The notes beneath the pieces were generated by a model that saw nothing but the letters and a program-made list of their open reading frames with translations, had not been told where the DNA came from and searched no databases. The translations under genes were made by a program, and so were the position numbers. Positions 7,752 through 18,325 of a stretch of 22,706 bases of DNA are shown here, one piece after another. Position 1 is the stretch's first letter. The number at the start of each line of letters is the position of its first letter. Source of the stretch: Lysobacter sp. (GTDB lineage Bacteria > Pseudomonadota > Gammaproteobacteria > Xanthomonadales > Xanthomonadaceae); NCBI GenBank assembly GCA_030151365.1, contig JASLDW010000002.1, positions 1-22,706 of the forward strand, in the 5' to 3' direction.

Positions 7752-7896
7752 ATGCGGCTTTGCGCATTGATCTACCTGAGCGTCGGCTGATCGCGCGATC
7801 GCCTTAACGCAACCGCGACCTGTTTCTCCCATGCGCGCAACATCCGCTTGTGCAAAGTCGACGCGTGCACTCCCGCACATCGACCGGAGACATGCC

Positions 7897-8055
7897 GTGA
7901 ACAATCCGAAGAATCACCCGCAGAAATCGCAGGCCAATCACCAGGATCAGACGGACAAGACCCCCGGCAACAAGCAGCAACAGACGACTGCAAGCCGCGA
8001 GCCCGAGAACAACAACCGGCCCGACCAGGACGAAGAAGAGGAAGAAGAGGAATAA
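7897..8055 (+). CDS. Small disordered Asn/Gln-rich protein with poly-Glu tail
   Basis: I do not recognise a family. From the GTG at 7897 the product is 52 residues. About half are Asn, Gln or Glu. There are no aromatic residues, no cysteine, and no Leu, Ile, Phe or internal Val or Met. It ends in seven consecutive Glu. The GTG is chosen because GGAGA (7886-7890) lies six bases before it; an upstream ATG at 7831 in frame lacks this site and would add ordinary residues. A strong terminator follows 26 bases after the stop, and third positions are GC-biased as in real genes here. Such composition suits a hydrophilin-like or stress-related disordered protein; that is a guess. A competing shifted frame (7848-8078) is less likely. 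Confidence 0.65.
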   Translation: MNNPKNHPQKSQANHQDQTDKTPGNKQQQTTASREPENNNRPDQDEEEEEEE

Positions 8056-8081
8056 CCGGCCTGTTTTCCGGCGAATGAAAG

Positions 8082-8110
8082 GGAAAAGGCGCACCGGGTG
8101 CGCCTTTTCC
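8082..8110. terminator. Bidirectional terminator
   Basis: A perfect 13-bp inverted repeat (8082-8094 with 8098-8110) with a 3-base CGG loop. The outer stem is AAAA on the left and TTTT on the right, so it can end transcripts on both strands. It serves the small plus-strand gene ending at 8055 and the TonB-dependent receptor gene ending at 8132 on the minus strand. Confidence 0.9.
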
Positions 8111-8131
8111 ATCCAACACGGGGGAGATCCC

Positions 8132-11014
8132 TTACAGGAAGTTGTATTCCACCTGCATGTTGAAGGCGCGCCCGCGCGGATCGGCGACGCGCGCTTCCCA
8201 GGCAGCGCCGTCGCCATCGTCGAGATAGCGCAGGGTGAACGGCGGATCGGTGTTGAGCAGGTTGCGGATGCCGAAGGTCAGCTTGAGATCCTTCGCCGCG
8301 TTCCAGCTGGCGCTGTAGTTGTAGGTGATGTAGGGCTTCACCTTGGGGTTGTAATCCGGCGGACGATAACCGTTGGCGATGCCCGGTGGCTGCCAGTCCT
8401 TGTATCCGCCGCGATAGACCTGGGTTAGCGTGTGCGACCAGTTGCCCTTGTTCCAGCTGAAGCCCAGGGTGTGCTTCCACTTGATCGGCAGGTTGTAGTA
8501 GCGCTCGTATTCGCCGACCAGGTTGTCGGTGTAGGGCAGGCTGTCGAAGGCCTTGGTGCGGAACGTCTGCAGGTAGTTGCCGTTGAGATGGACGTTCCAG
8601 TGGCCGCCGTAGAGCTTGCCGCCGACGTTGGCGTCGAGTTCGATGCCGCGGGTCAGGGTGCCGCCGGTGTTGATGTAGCGCTGGTCGATGGCGACGATCT
8701 GGCCGTTGGAATCGCGGATGAAATTGTCGGCGTACAGCGGGTAGTTCGCGGTCATCGTACTCAGGCTGAAACCGCTGCGGATGGTGTTGATGCGCTCGAT
8801 TTCCCACCAGTCGACGGTGAGGTTGCTGTTGCGCGTCGGCGCGAGGACGAAGCCGATGCTCTTCTGCTTGGCCTTTTCCGGCTCCAGCTTGGGATTGCCG
8901 CCGCTGATGATGTCCGGACGGATCTGCACGCTGCAGTTCGCGACGTTCGGGTTGAACTGGCCCTTCGGGCAGATCGCCGGATCGGCGAGGTCGAGGCCGG
9001 TGTACTGGCTTTCGGTGATGCCGCGGAACAGCTTGGCGAAATCGGGCACCTTGAATCCAGTGCTGTAGGAGCCACGGAACGCCAGCCAATCGACCGGTTG
9101 CCACTTGAACGAGTACTTCGGGTTGGTGGTTCCGCCGAACCCGTCGTAGCGGTCGTGGCGCACGGCCAGATCCAGCGACAGGCTGTCGAACACCGGCACG
9201 TTGAATTCGGCGAAGATCGCCTTGACGTTGCGCGTCTTCTTCGGCATGTAGTTGGCCGAATCGCCCGGCGCGCCGAAGATGAAGGCATTGCCCAACGCCC
9301 ACTGCGACGGGCCGCTGAATTCGTATTCCTCGCGGCGCACGTCGATGCCGACCGCGGCCTGCACCTTCTCCTTCGCCCACAGGTGGAAGCCGAGGCTGCC
9401 GCTGAAGCTCGCGTCGAAGGTGGTCATGGCGGTGGTGCCGTCATACAGTTCGAGCCCGGTGGCGTCCGCGGCGGCAAGACCGGTCACGGCCGCCTCCGAT
9501 TGGCTCTGGCCCGGCATCGGGAACGGATTGAGCACGCCGTTCTTCAGCAATGCCTTCAGCTGCGGCGTGTAGTAGTAACCGCCAGCGAGCGTCGATTGCG
9601 CCTTGCTCTGCGCGCGGGACAGGCCGACGTTGTAATCCCAGGTGCCGAGCGTGCCCTGCAATCCGAGCAGGATGCGATAGGACTTGGTCGTGGTCTCGAG
9701 TTGGCGCGGTCCGCAGACCTCGCAACGCCACCGGTAGTTGATCGGCCTGCCATAGACCAGGTTGGCCTGCGGGCCGAAGTAATTCAGCAACTGGTTGTAG
9801 ATCGCGTCGTAGGTCGCCTTGGTGTTCGCGTTCAACTCGTAGGCGTCGAGCTGGGTCGAAGTGGCATTGATGCTGCTCGAGATCTGCTGCGCTTCGAACT
9901 GGCGCTTCGAGGTGACCTTCGATGCCATGAATTCAGCGAAGAATTCGTGCTGTCCGCCGAGCTTGAAGGTCGCGCGGCCGATCGCCTGCAGGGTCTTCAC
10001 CGGCTGCTGGATGGTGCGCGCGCGGCCGTAATCCCACGCGCAGGCATAACTTGCGGCAGGGCTGGCCCAGATCTGGTCGCCGTAGTCGCCCATCATGTCG
10101 CCGCCGTTGACGCAGCCGGCGCCACCGGGCAGGCGCAGCGTGTTGACCGAAGTCTTGGTGAGAGTGGTCGCGGGATCCTTCAGGCCGCTGCCGATCAGGC
10201 TGCCGGTGCCGCTGACGATATTGGCGAACGGCGTGCCGCGGGTATCCGGCGACAGGCCGCGGCTGGGCTGGAAGCTGTTGGCGAAATCGCGTTGGTAGCC
10301 ACGCAGGGCATCGTTCTTTTTGGCGTTCACCGCAACCCACACGTTCCAGCGGTCGCGTTCGAGATCGCCGCGCCCACCCAGCAGGCTGGCGTGGTAGATG
10401 TTGCCGCCGCCTTCCTGGGTGATGTCGACGCCGGACGTCAGCGAAAGGCCCTGGTAATCGGTGCGGGTGATGAAGTTGATCACGCCACCGATGGCGTCGG
10501 TGCCGTAGATGGCGGAAGCGCCGTCACGCAGCACTTCCACCCGGTCGATTGCCGCGAACGGGATCGAGTTCAGATCCACCACCTGACCGGCAAGGCCATG
10601 GGTGGCGACGCGACGGCCGTTCAACAACACCAGCGTCGCATCCGCGCCTTGTCCACGCAGGTTGGCGCCCGATACGCCATTGTTGCCGCGCGTGCCCGGC
10701 GGTGCGATGCCGCTGTTGGCGGCCAGTCCGTCGGGACCATTGCTGGCGATGTTGATCTGTTGCAGCAGTTGTTCCGCCGAGGTGATGCCCTGCGCCACGA
10801 TTTCGGCCTTCTGGATGATCGTCACCGGCATCGCCGCTTCGACATCGGTGCGCTTGATGCGCGAACCGGTCACCGTGACCGATCCAAGCTCTTTCTTGTC
10901 GGCCTGCGTGGCAGGAGCCTGGTCGGTTTGTTGCGCCATCACCGGCATGGAAACCAGTGCGGCGGCGAGGGCGAGGGTGAGGCGGTGGGCGACTGGCGCG
11001 GTGTGGTTTGGCAT
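8132..11014 (-). CDS. TonB-dependent outer-membrane receptor
   Basis: A 960-residue outer-membrane receptor for energised uptake of a substrate too large for porins. The signal peptide covers about 1-27 (ending VMA). A TonB-box-like stretch (ELGSVTVTGSRIKR) follows, then the plug domain (about 50-190) with LLNGRRVATHGLAGQ, IDRVEVLRDGASAIYGTDA and IGGVINFITR. The rest is the 22-strand barrel, ending in VEYNFL. The ATG at 11014 has GAGGG five bases upstream; the frame extends upstream without a better start. At least six cysteines lie in predicted extracellular loops, including a CEVC motif near the middle and a pair around ICPKGQ and ANC, so disulfides are likely. The receptor belongs to the large-plug type common in xanthomonads; the ligand (peptide, carbohydrate or siderophore) cannot be told. 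Confidence 0.96.
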   Translation of the reverse strand: MPNHTAPVAHRLTLALAAALVSMPVMAQQTDQAPATQADKKELGSVTVTGSRIKRTDVEAAMPVTIIQKAEIVAQGITSAEQLLQQINIASNGPDGLAANSGIAPPGTRGNNGVSGANLRGQGADATLVLLNGRRVATHGLAGQVVDLNSIPFAAIDRVEVLRDGASAIYGTDAIGGVINFITRTDYQGLSLTSGVDITQEGGGNIYHASLLGGRGDLERDRWNVWVAVNAKKNDALRGYQRDFANSFQPSRGLSPDTRGTPFANIVSGTGSLIGSGLKDPATTLTKTSVNTLRLPGGAGCVNGGDMMGDYGDQIWASPAASYACAWDYGRARTIQQPVKTLQAIGRATFKLGGQHEFFAEFMASKVTSKRQFEAQQISSSINATSTQLDAYELNANTKATYDAIYNQLLNYFGPQANLVYGRPINYRWRCEVCGPRQLETTTKSYRILLGLQGTLGTWDYNVGLSRAQSKAQSTLAGGYYYTPQLKALLKNGVLNPFPMPGQSQSEAAVTGLAAADATGLELYDGTTAMTTFDASFSGSLGFHLWAKEKVQAAVGIDVRREEYEFSGPSQWALGNAFIFGAPGDSANYMPKKTRNVKAIFAEFNVPVFDSLSLDLAVRHDRYDGFGGTTNPKYSFKWQPVDWLAFRGSYSTGFKVPDFAKLFRGITESQYTGLDLADPAICPKGQFNPNVANCSVQIRPDIISGGNPKLEPEKAKQKSIGFVLAPTRNSNLTVDWWEIERINTIRSGFSLSTMTANYPLYADNFIRDSNGQIVAIDQRYINTGGTLTRGIELDANVGGKLYGGHWNVHLNGNYLQTFRTKAFDSLPYTDNLVGEYERYYNLPIKWKHTLGFSWNKGNWSHTLTQVYRGGYKDWQPPGIANGYRPPDYNPKVKPYITYNYSASWNAAKDLKLTFGIRNLLNTDPPFTLRYLDDGDGAAWEARVADPRGRAFNMQVEYNFL

Positions 11015-11071
11015 GAATCCCTCATGGCAGGCAGGTATGGCGCGAACGCTTCGCGCGGACACGCTTGGGCG

Positions 11072-11088
11072 ATGCGTTGACAACGCGT
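11072..11088. promoter_or_regulatory. Palindromic operator candidate upstream of the TonB-dependent receptor
   Basis: GCGTTG-A-CAACGC (11074-11086) is a perfect 6-1-6 palindrome, with an outer GATGC (11071-11075) and GCATC (11092-11096) pair around it. It sits 58 bases upstream of the receptor start in the 190-bp divergent gap (11015-11204) shared with the desaturase gene. LacI- or GntR-type repressors bind sites of this shape; no such regulator gene is in the window. Confidence 0.35.
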
Positions 11089-11204
11089 CATGCATCGGTC
11101 ACGTACGATTCACAATCTAGACGATTTTTGCCGCCTTGCGGTGCTGCGTTGCCGCACGGATGCGTCGAAAGCCCGGCGAAGGGTGGGGCGACCATCCTGT
11201 GGCA

Positions 11205-12215
11205 ATGCCCGACTCCTCCCTGGCGCGCGAGATCGCCGAATACTTCCTGCTCACCATCGTCCAGGTGGCGGTGATCGCGCTGGTATTCCGGCCGATGGAG
11301 TGGTTGTGGCCGGTCGAGCAGTGGCCGGATCGCCGCATCACCGCGATCGATCGCGGCTACACCTTGATCAAACTGTTCGGGGTGCTGCCGCTGTTCACGT
11401 ACCTGATCCTGGCGCCGCTCGGTCGCATGTTCGATGGCGGCGGCGACGATCCTGCCGGCATCGTTAGCGTGCAGGGCCTGGTGCCGTGGCTGGGCCAGCA
11501 TCCCGTCGTGCTGTTCGTGGTCTATTACGCGATCCAGGACTTCACCTATTACCTGATCCACCGCCTGCAGCACGCCATCCCGTGGTGGTGGGCGCTGCAC
11601 AGCCTCCATCACAGCCAGCGCCAGGTCAGTTGCTGGACCAACGATCGCGACCACTATCTCGACGACTTGCTGGAAGCGTTGATCGTGGCCGGTGTCGCGG
11701 TGGTGATCGGCGTGCCGCCGGTGGAATACGCCTTGCTGGTGCTGTCGGGCGAACTGCTGCAGAACCTCAGTCACGCCAATGTGCGGCTGCGCTTCGGCCC
11801 GTTGCTGGACAAGCTGGTGGTGGATCCGCGTTTCCATCGCCTGCATCACATGCGCGTCGATCCGGAGCGGCCGACACTGCATGCCTGCAATTACGCGCTG
11901 GTGTTCCCGCTATGGGACATCCTGTTCGGCACCGCGCTGTATGGCGAAACAGTCCGGCCCACCGGCGTGGGCGATCCGATGGTGGACGCCGACAACCGCC
12001 GCGGCATCGTCGCGCAGCAGTTGTACGTGCTGAAGCGCTTCCGCGCCGCCTTCCTCAGTCGCGCCGGCTGGCGACCGGGCGACGTCGCCTTCAATGAACG
12101 TCACGAGCCGGTGTCGGTCCGCGATTTCGACCTGCATGCGCTGGAGGAAAGCCAGGTGCCGCTGGCCGCTCAGGGCTTGAAGTCCACTGAGCGCCACAAC
12201 GGCGCGGGATCGTAG
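11205..12215 (+). CDS. Sterol desaturase / fatty-acid-hydroxylase family membrane protein
   Basis: A 336-residue integral membrane di-iron oxygenase-family protein. About four hydrophobic segments occupy residues 12-28, 55-72, 98-116 and 160-182. The histidine clusters that bind the di-iron centre are present: HRLQH (119-123), HSLHH (132-136) and HRLHH (211-215), with His190 in LSHAN. Relatives hydroxylate or desaturate lipids, sterols or carotenoids, so a lipid substrate is likely, but which one is unknown. I chose the ATG at 11205 because the protein then begins just before the first membrane helix; a TTG at 11136 would add 23 charged and Cys/Arg-rich residues. The ribosome site is weak for either start. 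The 3' end overlaps the convergent amidohydrolase gene by 46 bp. Confidence 0.92.
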   Translation: MPDSSLAREIAEYFLLTIVQVAVIALVFRPMEWLWPVEQWPDRRITAIDRGYTLIKLFGVLPLFTYLILAPLGRMFDGGGDDPAGIVSVQGLVPWLGQHPVVLFVVYYAIQDFTYYLIHRLQHAIPWWWALHSLHHSQRQVSCWTNDRDHYLDDLLEALIVAGVAVVIGVPPVEYALLVLSGELLQNLSHANVRLRFGPLLDKLVVDPRFHRLHHMRVDPERPTLHACNYALVFPLWDILFGTALYGETVRPTGVGDPMVDADNRRGIVAQQLYVLKRFRAAFLSRAGWRPGDVAFNERHEPVSVRDFDLHALEESQVPLAAQGLKSTERHNGAGS

Positions 12216-14179
12216 ACGCTGCCGCCGCTGATGGTCTTGCTGATGCGGCGGGTGTTGTGGATGTCCAGCAGCGGGTCGGCGTCGAGCAGCACCATGTCGG
12301 CGCGCTTGCCCACTTCCACCGTGCCCAGTTCGCCATCGAGCTTCATCACGCGAGCCGGGACGATGGTCGCGGCCTGCAATGCTTCCATCGGCGTGAAGCC
12401 GGCCTGCACGTAGATCTCCATCTCCCGGTGCAGCGAATGGCCGGGGATGGCCTGGTCGGTGCCGGCGACGATCGGCAGGCCGCGCTTGCGTGCCTCGCCG
12501 AGGATCGCCAGCATCAGGGCATAGAGGCTGCGCGGCCCCGCCGCCTGCGCCACCGGAACCCCGGGATTGTCGAGCGCGGCAAGCAGCGGCGGTGCGACAT
12601 GATCGATGCCCGGTTCGAACGTGCGCAGGGGCGTGTCGTCGGTGTGGAATTCGGTTTCGTACAGCGCGACGGTGTCGTCGATGACGGTATGGTGCTGCTG
12701 CAGCAAGTCGAAGAATTTTTCCGCTCGGGGCGAATGCGGATCGAAGGGCGGAACCGCCTTGCCGCGTTCCAGCTTGACCATTTCGGTGGCGAGGTACTGC
12801 AGGTGGTTGATGCCGTCGTATCCGGCGGCGACGGCCTGGCTGGTGGTCATCCCGATCGGGACATGGCCGGTGACCGTCATCCCGAGGCGATGCGCTTCCG
12901 CGGTGATCACCGGGACCAGCGCCGGCTTCATGCTCGAGTAGATCTTGATCTGCAACGCGCCGGCCTTTTTGTAGCGACGCACTATTTCGCGCGCCTGTTC
13001 CGGGGTGTCGGCGATGACCGCGCCCAGTGTCGCCGGGCCAGTGCCATCGACGATGCCGGCCACCAGCAGGCGCGGACCGATCCCGCGTCCCGATTGCATG
13101 GCGTCGCGCACGGCGAAGATGTAGTCGAACTCGTTGCCGCAATCGCGCACGGTGGTGACGCCCGAGGCGAGATAGATCGGGCCCCATTCCACCTGTTCGT
13201 AATGCGCATGCATGTCCCACAGGCCGGGGATCAGGAACTTGCCGTGGCCGTCGATCACTTCCAGTCCGGATGTGGAAGAAGGCAATATGTTCTGCGGATC
13301 GATGCGTGCGATCTTGCCGTTCTCGACGAAGACGGTGACGTCGCGCTGCGTCGGTTTTCCGGTGCCGTCGATCAGATCGACATGGGTGATGGCGAGTTTC
13401 TTCGCGACCGGTTGCTTCGCCGATGCAGCGAGCTTGCCCAGCGCCTGCAGGTTGTTGAGCACGGCCTGGCGCGTGAACACGGCCAGTGTCGCGTCGGAAG
13501 CGATCTCTTCGCGGACGGCTTCGAAGTGGTCGAATTCCGCATCGTTCGAGACCAGCGCGACGAGTTGCCGGGTGTCGTCCAGCCACAGCGATTCGCTGCC
13601 CCAGACCAGGCCGGAGACGGTATAGCCGTGCAGCGTTTTCGCGTTCAACACGACATCGTCGGCAGGTTCGATATGGACCGAGCCAAGCGCCGGGACATCG
13701 ATGGATGCCGGTTTTCCGCTCGCCAGCCAGTAACGCATCAGTTGTTGCTGCATCGCCACCGGCGAGTAGCCGTCGATCAGGAAGGTATGCGGACCCGCCG
13801 GGTATTCGCTGGTCTTGCCGTCGCGCAACAGCGTGACCTTGCTGCGTTGCGCGTCGAAAGTGAAGCTGTCCTTGAGTTTCGAGAAGCGCGACGAATTGCC
13901 GTCGACTTCAAGTGAGAGCGGTTGCGTAATGCTTGCGAACGTGTAGGTCGCCTTCAGCGGCACCGGAGTCGAGCGGTCGGTGAACTTGAAATCCGAACGC
14001 AGGGTGGTTTTGCCGGATTCGACGCCGATGGACCAGGTTTCCTTGCCGATAGCGCGGGCGAACTTGTAGAGGGTGAACGTGCCCCGTTCGCCGGAAGGCG
14101 TGTCCTGCGCGTGAACGAGGCCGGAGAGTGCCAGCGACAGGGCCAGCGCGAGTCCGAAACGGCATGGCTGCAACTGCAT
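12170..14179 (-). CDS. Secreted amidohydrolase with N-terminal beta-rich domain
   Basis: A 669-residue exported hydrolase of the amidohydrolase superfamily (imidazolonepropionase/prolidase-like branch). The signal peptide is about 1-24 (ending VHA). Residues about 30-260 form a beta-rich region I cannot assign firmly. The amidohydrolase part starts near residue 280 (ITHVDLIDGTGKP). Metal ligands are His324 and His326 (DMHAHYE), Lys412 (IKIYSS, possibly carboxylated), His439 (TGHVPIG), His459 (GINHLQ) and Asp575 (AGTDQA). The C-terminal strand module KRADMVLLDADPLLDI is typical. The ATG at 14179 has GGAGGGG four bases upstream. Likely role: extracytoplasmic cleavage of an amide, peptide (for example Xaa-Pro or Xaa-Arg dipeptides) or lactone. 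The substrate is not readable, and no operon partner is visible. Confidence 0.93.
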   Translation of the reverse strand: MQLQPCRFGLALALSLALSGLVHAQDTPSGERGTFTLYKFARAIGKETWSIGVESGKTTLRSDFKFTDRSTPVPLKATYTFASITQPLSLEVDGNSSRFSKLKDSFTFDAQRSKVTLLRDGKTSEYPAGPHTFLIDGYSPVAMQQQLMRYWLASGKPASIDVPALGSVHIEPADDVVLNAKTLHGYTVSGLVWGSESLWLDDTRQLVALVSNDAEFDHFEAVREEIASDATLAVFTRQAVLNNLQALGKLAASAKQPVAKKLAITHVDLIDGTGKPTQRDVTVFVENGKIARIDPQNILPSSTSGLEVIDGHGKFLIPGLWDMHAHYEQVEWGPIYLASGVTTVRDCGNEFDYIFAVRDAMQSGRGIGPRLLVAGIVDGTGPATLGAVIADTPEQAREIVRRYKKAGALQIKIYSSMKPALVPVITAEAHRLGMTVTGHVPIGMTTSQAVAAGYDGINHLQYLATEMVKLERGKAVPPFDPHSPRAEKFFDLLQQHHTVIDDTVALYETEFHTDDTPLRTFEPGIDHVAPPLLAALDNPGVPVAQAAGPRSLYALMLAILGEARKRGLPIVAGTDQAIPGHSLHREMEIYVQAGFTPMEALQAATIVPARVMKLDGELGTVEVGKRADMVLLDADPLLDIHNTRRISKTISGGSVYDPAPLWRSVDFKP

Positions 14180-14242
14180 GATCCCCTCCCGGGGCCATCG
14201 GCTTGCAGCGAGTGTCGCCAGGGAATCGCGGTACGGCATGTG

Positions 14243-14272
14243 CCAAAAGAAAGCCCCGCAATGCGGGGCTCT
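14243..14272 (-). terminator. Rho-independent terminator of gcvP
   Basis: AGCCCCGC (14252-14259) pairs with GCGGGGCT (14263-14270). On the minus strand the stem is followed by CTTTCTTTT-like sequence. It lies 18 bases after the gcvP stop codon and just upstream of the amidohydrolase gene on the same strand, separating the two units. Confidence 0.85.
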
Positions 14273-14287
14273 CATTGGTCCTTCGAA

Positions 14288-17230
<2,943 letters not shown>

Positions 17231-17270
17231 TGAATTGACTCTGGGTAGGGTGAGGATGCGTGGAGACCCG

Positions 17271-17296
17271 GCCCATCGGCCTGCATGCCGATGGGC
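17271..17296 (-). promoter_or_regulatory. Perfect hairpin in the gcvP leader
   Basis: GCCCATCGGC (17271-17280) and GCCGATGGGC (17287-17296) form a perfect 10-bp stem with a 6-base loop, between the riboswitch and the gcvP start (41 bases before the ATG). No T-run follows on the minus strand, so it is not an intrinsic terminator. It may be part of the riboswitch expression platform, for example by controlling ribosome access or Rho, which is an inference. Confidence 0.55.
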
Positions 17297-17341
17297 GCTC
17301 GCGGGCTCGCAGCTGCGCTGCTCGAAAGCCCCGCTTCGCCC

Positions 17342-17503
17342 CCTCTGTCCTTTTGCCTGAGAGTTTGGGACGGCGAACCGTCTTGCCCCTTCGGCGCCGG
17401 CGCGTGGCCGATCTCTCCAGAGTTGTGTTGCCGCGGTGGTACGGAGCCTGAGCGATTGCGGGCGCTTGCGCCTTCGGCAGCAGGACGAATCCCGCTTCTC
17501 CCA
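17342..17503 (-). ncRNA. Tandem glycine riboswitch upstream of gcvP
   Basis: On the minus strand the leader holds two glycine aptamers in series. The downstream one (about 17342-17424) shows all hallmarks: GGAGAGA near its 5' side, GCCGAAGGGGCAA in the core, then AACTCTCAGGCAAAAGGACAGAG at its 3' end, cut here into blocks of known consensus. The upstream one (about 17436-17503) has GGGAGAAGC, GCCGAAGGCGCAAGC and CGCTCAGGCTCC. A short linker joins them. This arrangement senses glycine and usually turns on glycine cleavage genes when glycine is high. Boundaries are approximate. Confidence 0.95.
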
Positions 17504-17515
17504 CCGGTTGCCGCG

Positions 17516-17521
17516 ATTATA
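17516..17521 (-). promoter_or_regulatory. -10 element of the gcvP/riboswitch promoter
   Basis: The minus strand reads a perfect TATAAT at this position, about 13 bases upstream of the first riboswitch stem, which puts the transcription start near 17509. The -35 is weak: TTGCCC is too close (13 bases) and no better hexamer lies at 16-18 bases. The site falls 40 bases from the divergent plus-strand gene start. Confidence 0.7.
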
Positions 17522-17560
17522 CCGGTGCGGTTGCGGGCAAGGGCCGGTTACCATGCCTGA

Positions 17561-18325
17561 ATGGAACCCCAGACGACCGAAACCTTGCCGCCCGCATCCC
17601 CGGATGCGCCACTCCGTTCAAGCTGGCTGGGCTGGCTGCTGGGGATCCTCCGCCACGAACCCGCGCATGCGCTGACGCTGTTCTACATCGGCACCTCGGC
17701 CCTTGGCCTTTGGGCCAGCTACTGGTTCTTCCGCAGTTTCGGGATCCCGGTGATGGATTACATGGATCCGAGCGACTACATCACTGCCGGACTGCGCGAC
17801 CCGATGTATTTCCTGATGATCATCGCGGTGCTGGTGTTCACCCTGGTGCTGAATTTCCATGAATTCGCGCGCAGGAAAGGTGCGGAGTATTACGAACGGA
17901 CCCGTGCCGCGCATTGGTGGGGCCGCGTGTTGTTGCCGTTCCCGTACCAGCCACGCAAAAGCAGCTGGAGGCGCTGGTTCAGCTGGAACGACCGGGTCGG
18001 GTTTTCCCTCGCGACCGGCATCGCCTTCAGCGTCGTCTGGGCGACTTTGTGGTTGACGACGGCCTATGTCCAGGACAAGGCCGAAGGGATTCGCAAGGGT
18101 GGCGGGCACATCGTGCGCATCACCCTCGCGCACACGCTTGATCCGCAACCGGGTACCGCGCGCCTGCTCGGCACCATCGGCGATTTCGTCTTCCTCTACT
18201 GGCCCGAGCAGAAACGCGCGGAAGCGATCGCGGTGGAGGAGGTCGGACGCATCGAGTCGCTGATCTCGACCAGCGACAGCATGGGGAAGACGGTCGCGCC
18301 GGCAGCATCGAACCCGGCGCATTGA
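17561..18325 (+). CDS. Uncharacterised three-TM membrane protein
   Basis: I do not recognise a family. The 254-residue protein has predicted membrane helices at about 37-57, 82-100 and 146-169. Between the second and third helices lies a basic, Trp/Tyr-rich loop (about 101-143, with RAAHWWGRVLLPFPYQP). A C-terminal soluble part (about 170-254) contains DFVFLYWPEQKRAEAIAVEE. The last part may be a small sensory or lid domain outside the membrane; this is a guess. It starts 40 bases from the divergent gcvP -10 element, and its stop overlaps the TTG start of the efflux gene (TTGA), so the two genes are probably translationally coupled. The ribosome site is weak. Length, codon bias and position support a real gene. 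Confidence 0.85.
   Translation: MEPQTTETLPPASPDAPLRSSWLGWLLGILRHEPAHALTLFYIGTSALGLWASYWFFRSFGIPVMDYMDPSDYITAGLRDPMYFLMIIAVLVFTLVLNFHEFARRKGAEYYERTRAAHWWGRVLLPFPYQPRKSSWRRWFSWNDRVGFSLATGIAFSVVWATLWLTTAYVQDKAEGIRKGGGHIVRITLAHTLDPQPGTARLLGTIGDFVFLYWPEQKRAEAIAVEEVGRIESLISTSDSMGKTVAPAASNPAH

Noticed and set aside
8432..11080. 882-codon plus-strand open frame antisense to the TonB-dependent receptor
   Set aside because: Same shadow composition, no ribosome site of note, covers the receptor barrel.
12257..13915. 552-codon plus-strand open frame antisense to the amidohydrolase gene
   Set aside because: Shadow of a clearly motif-bearing gene on the minus strand.
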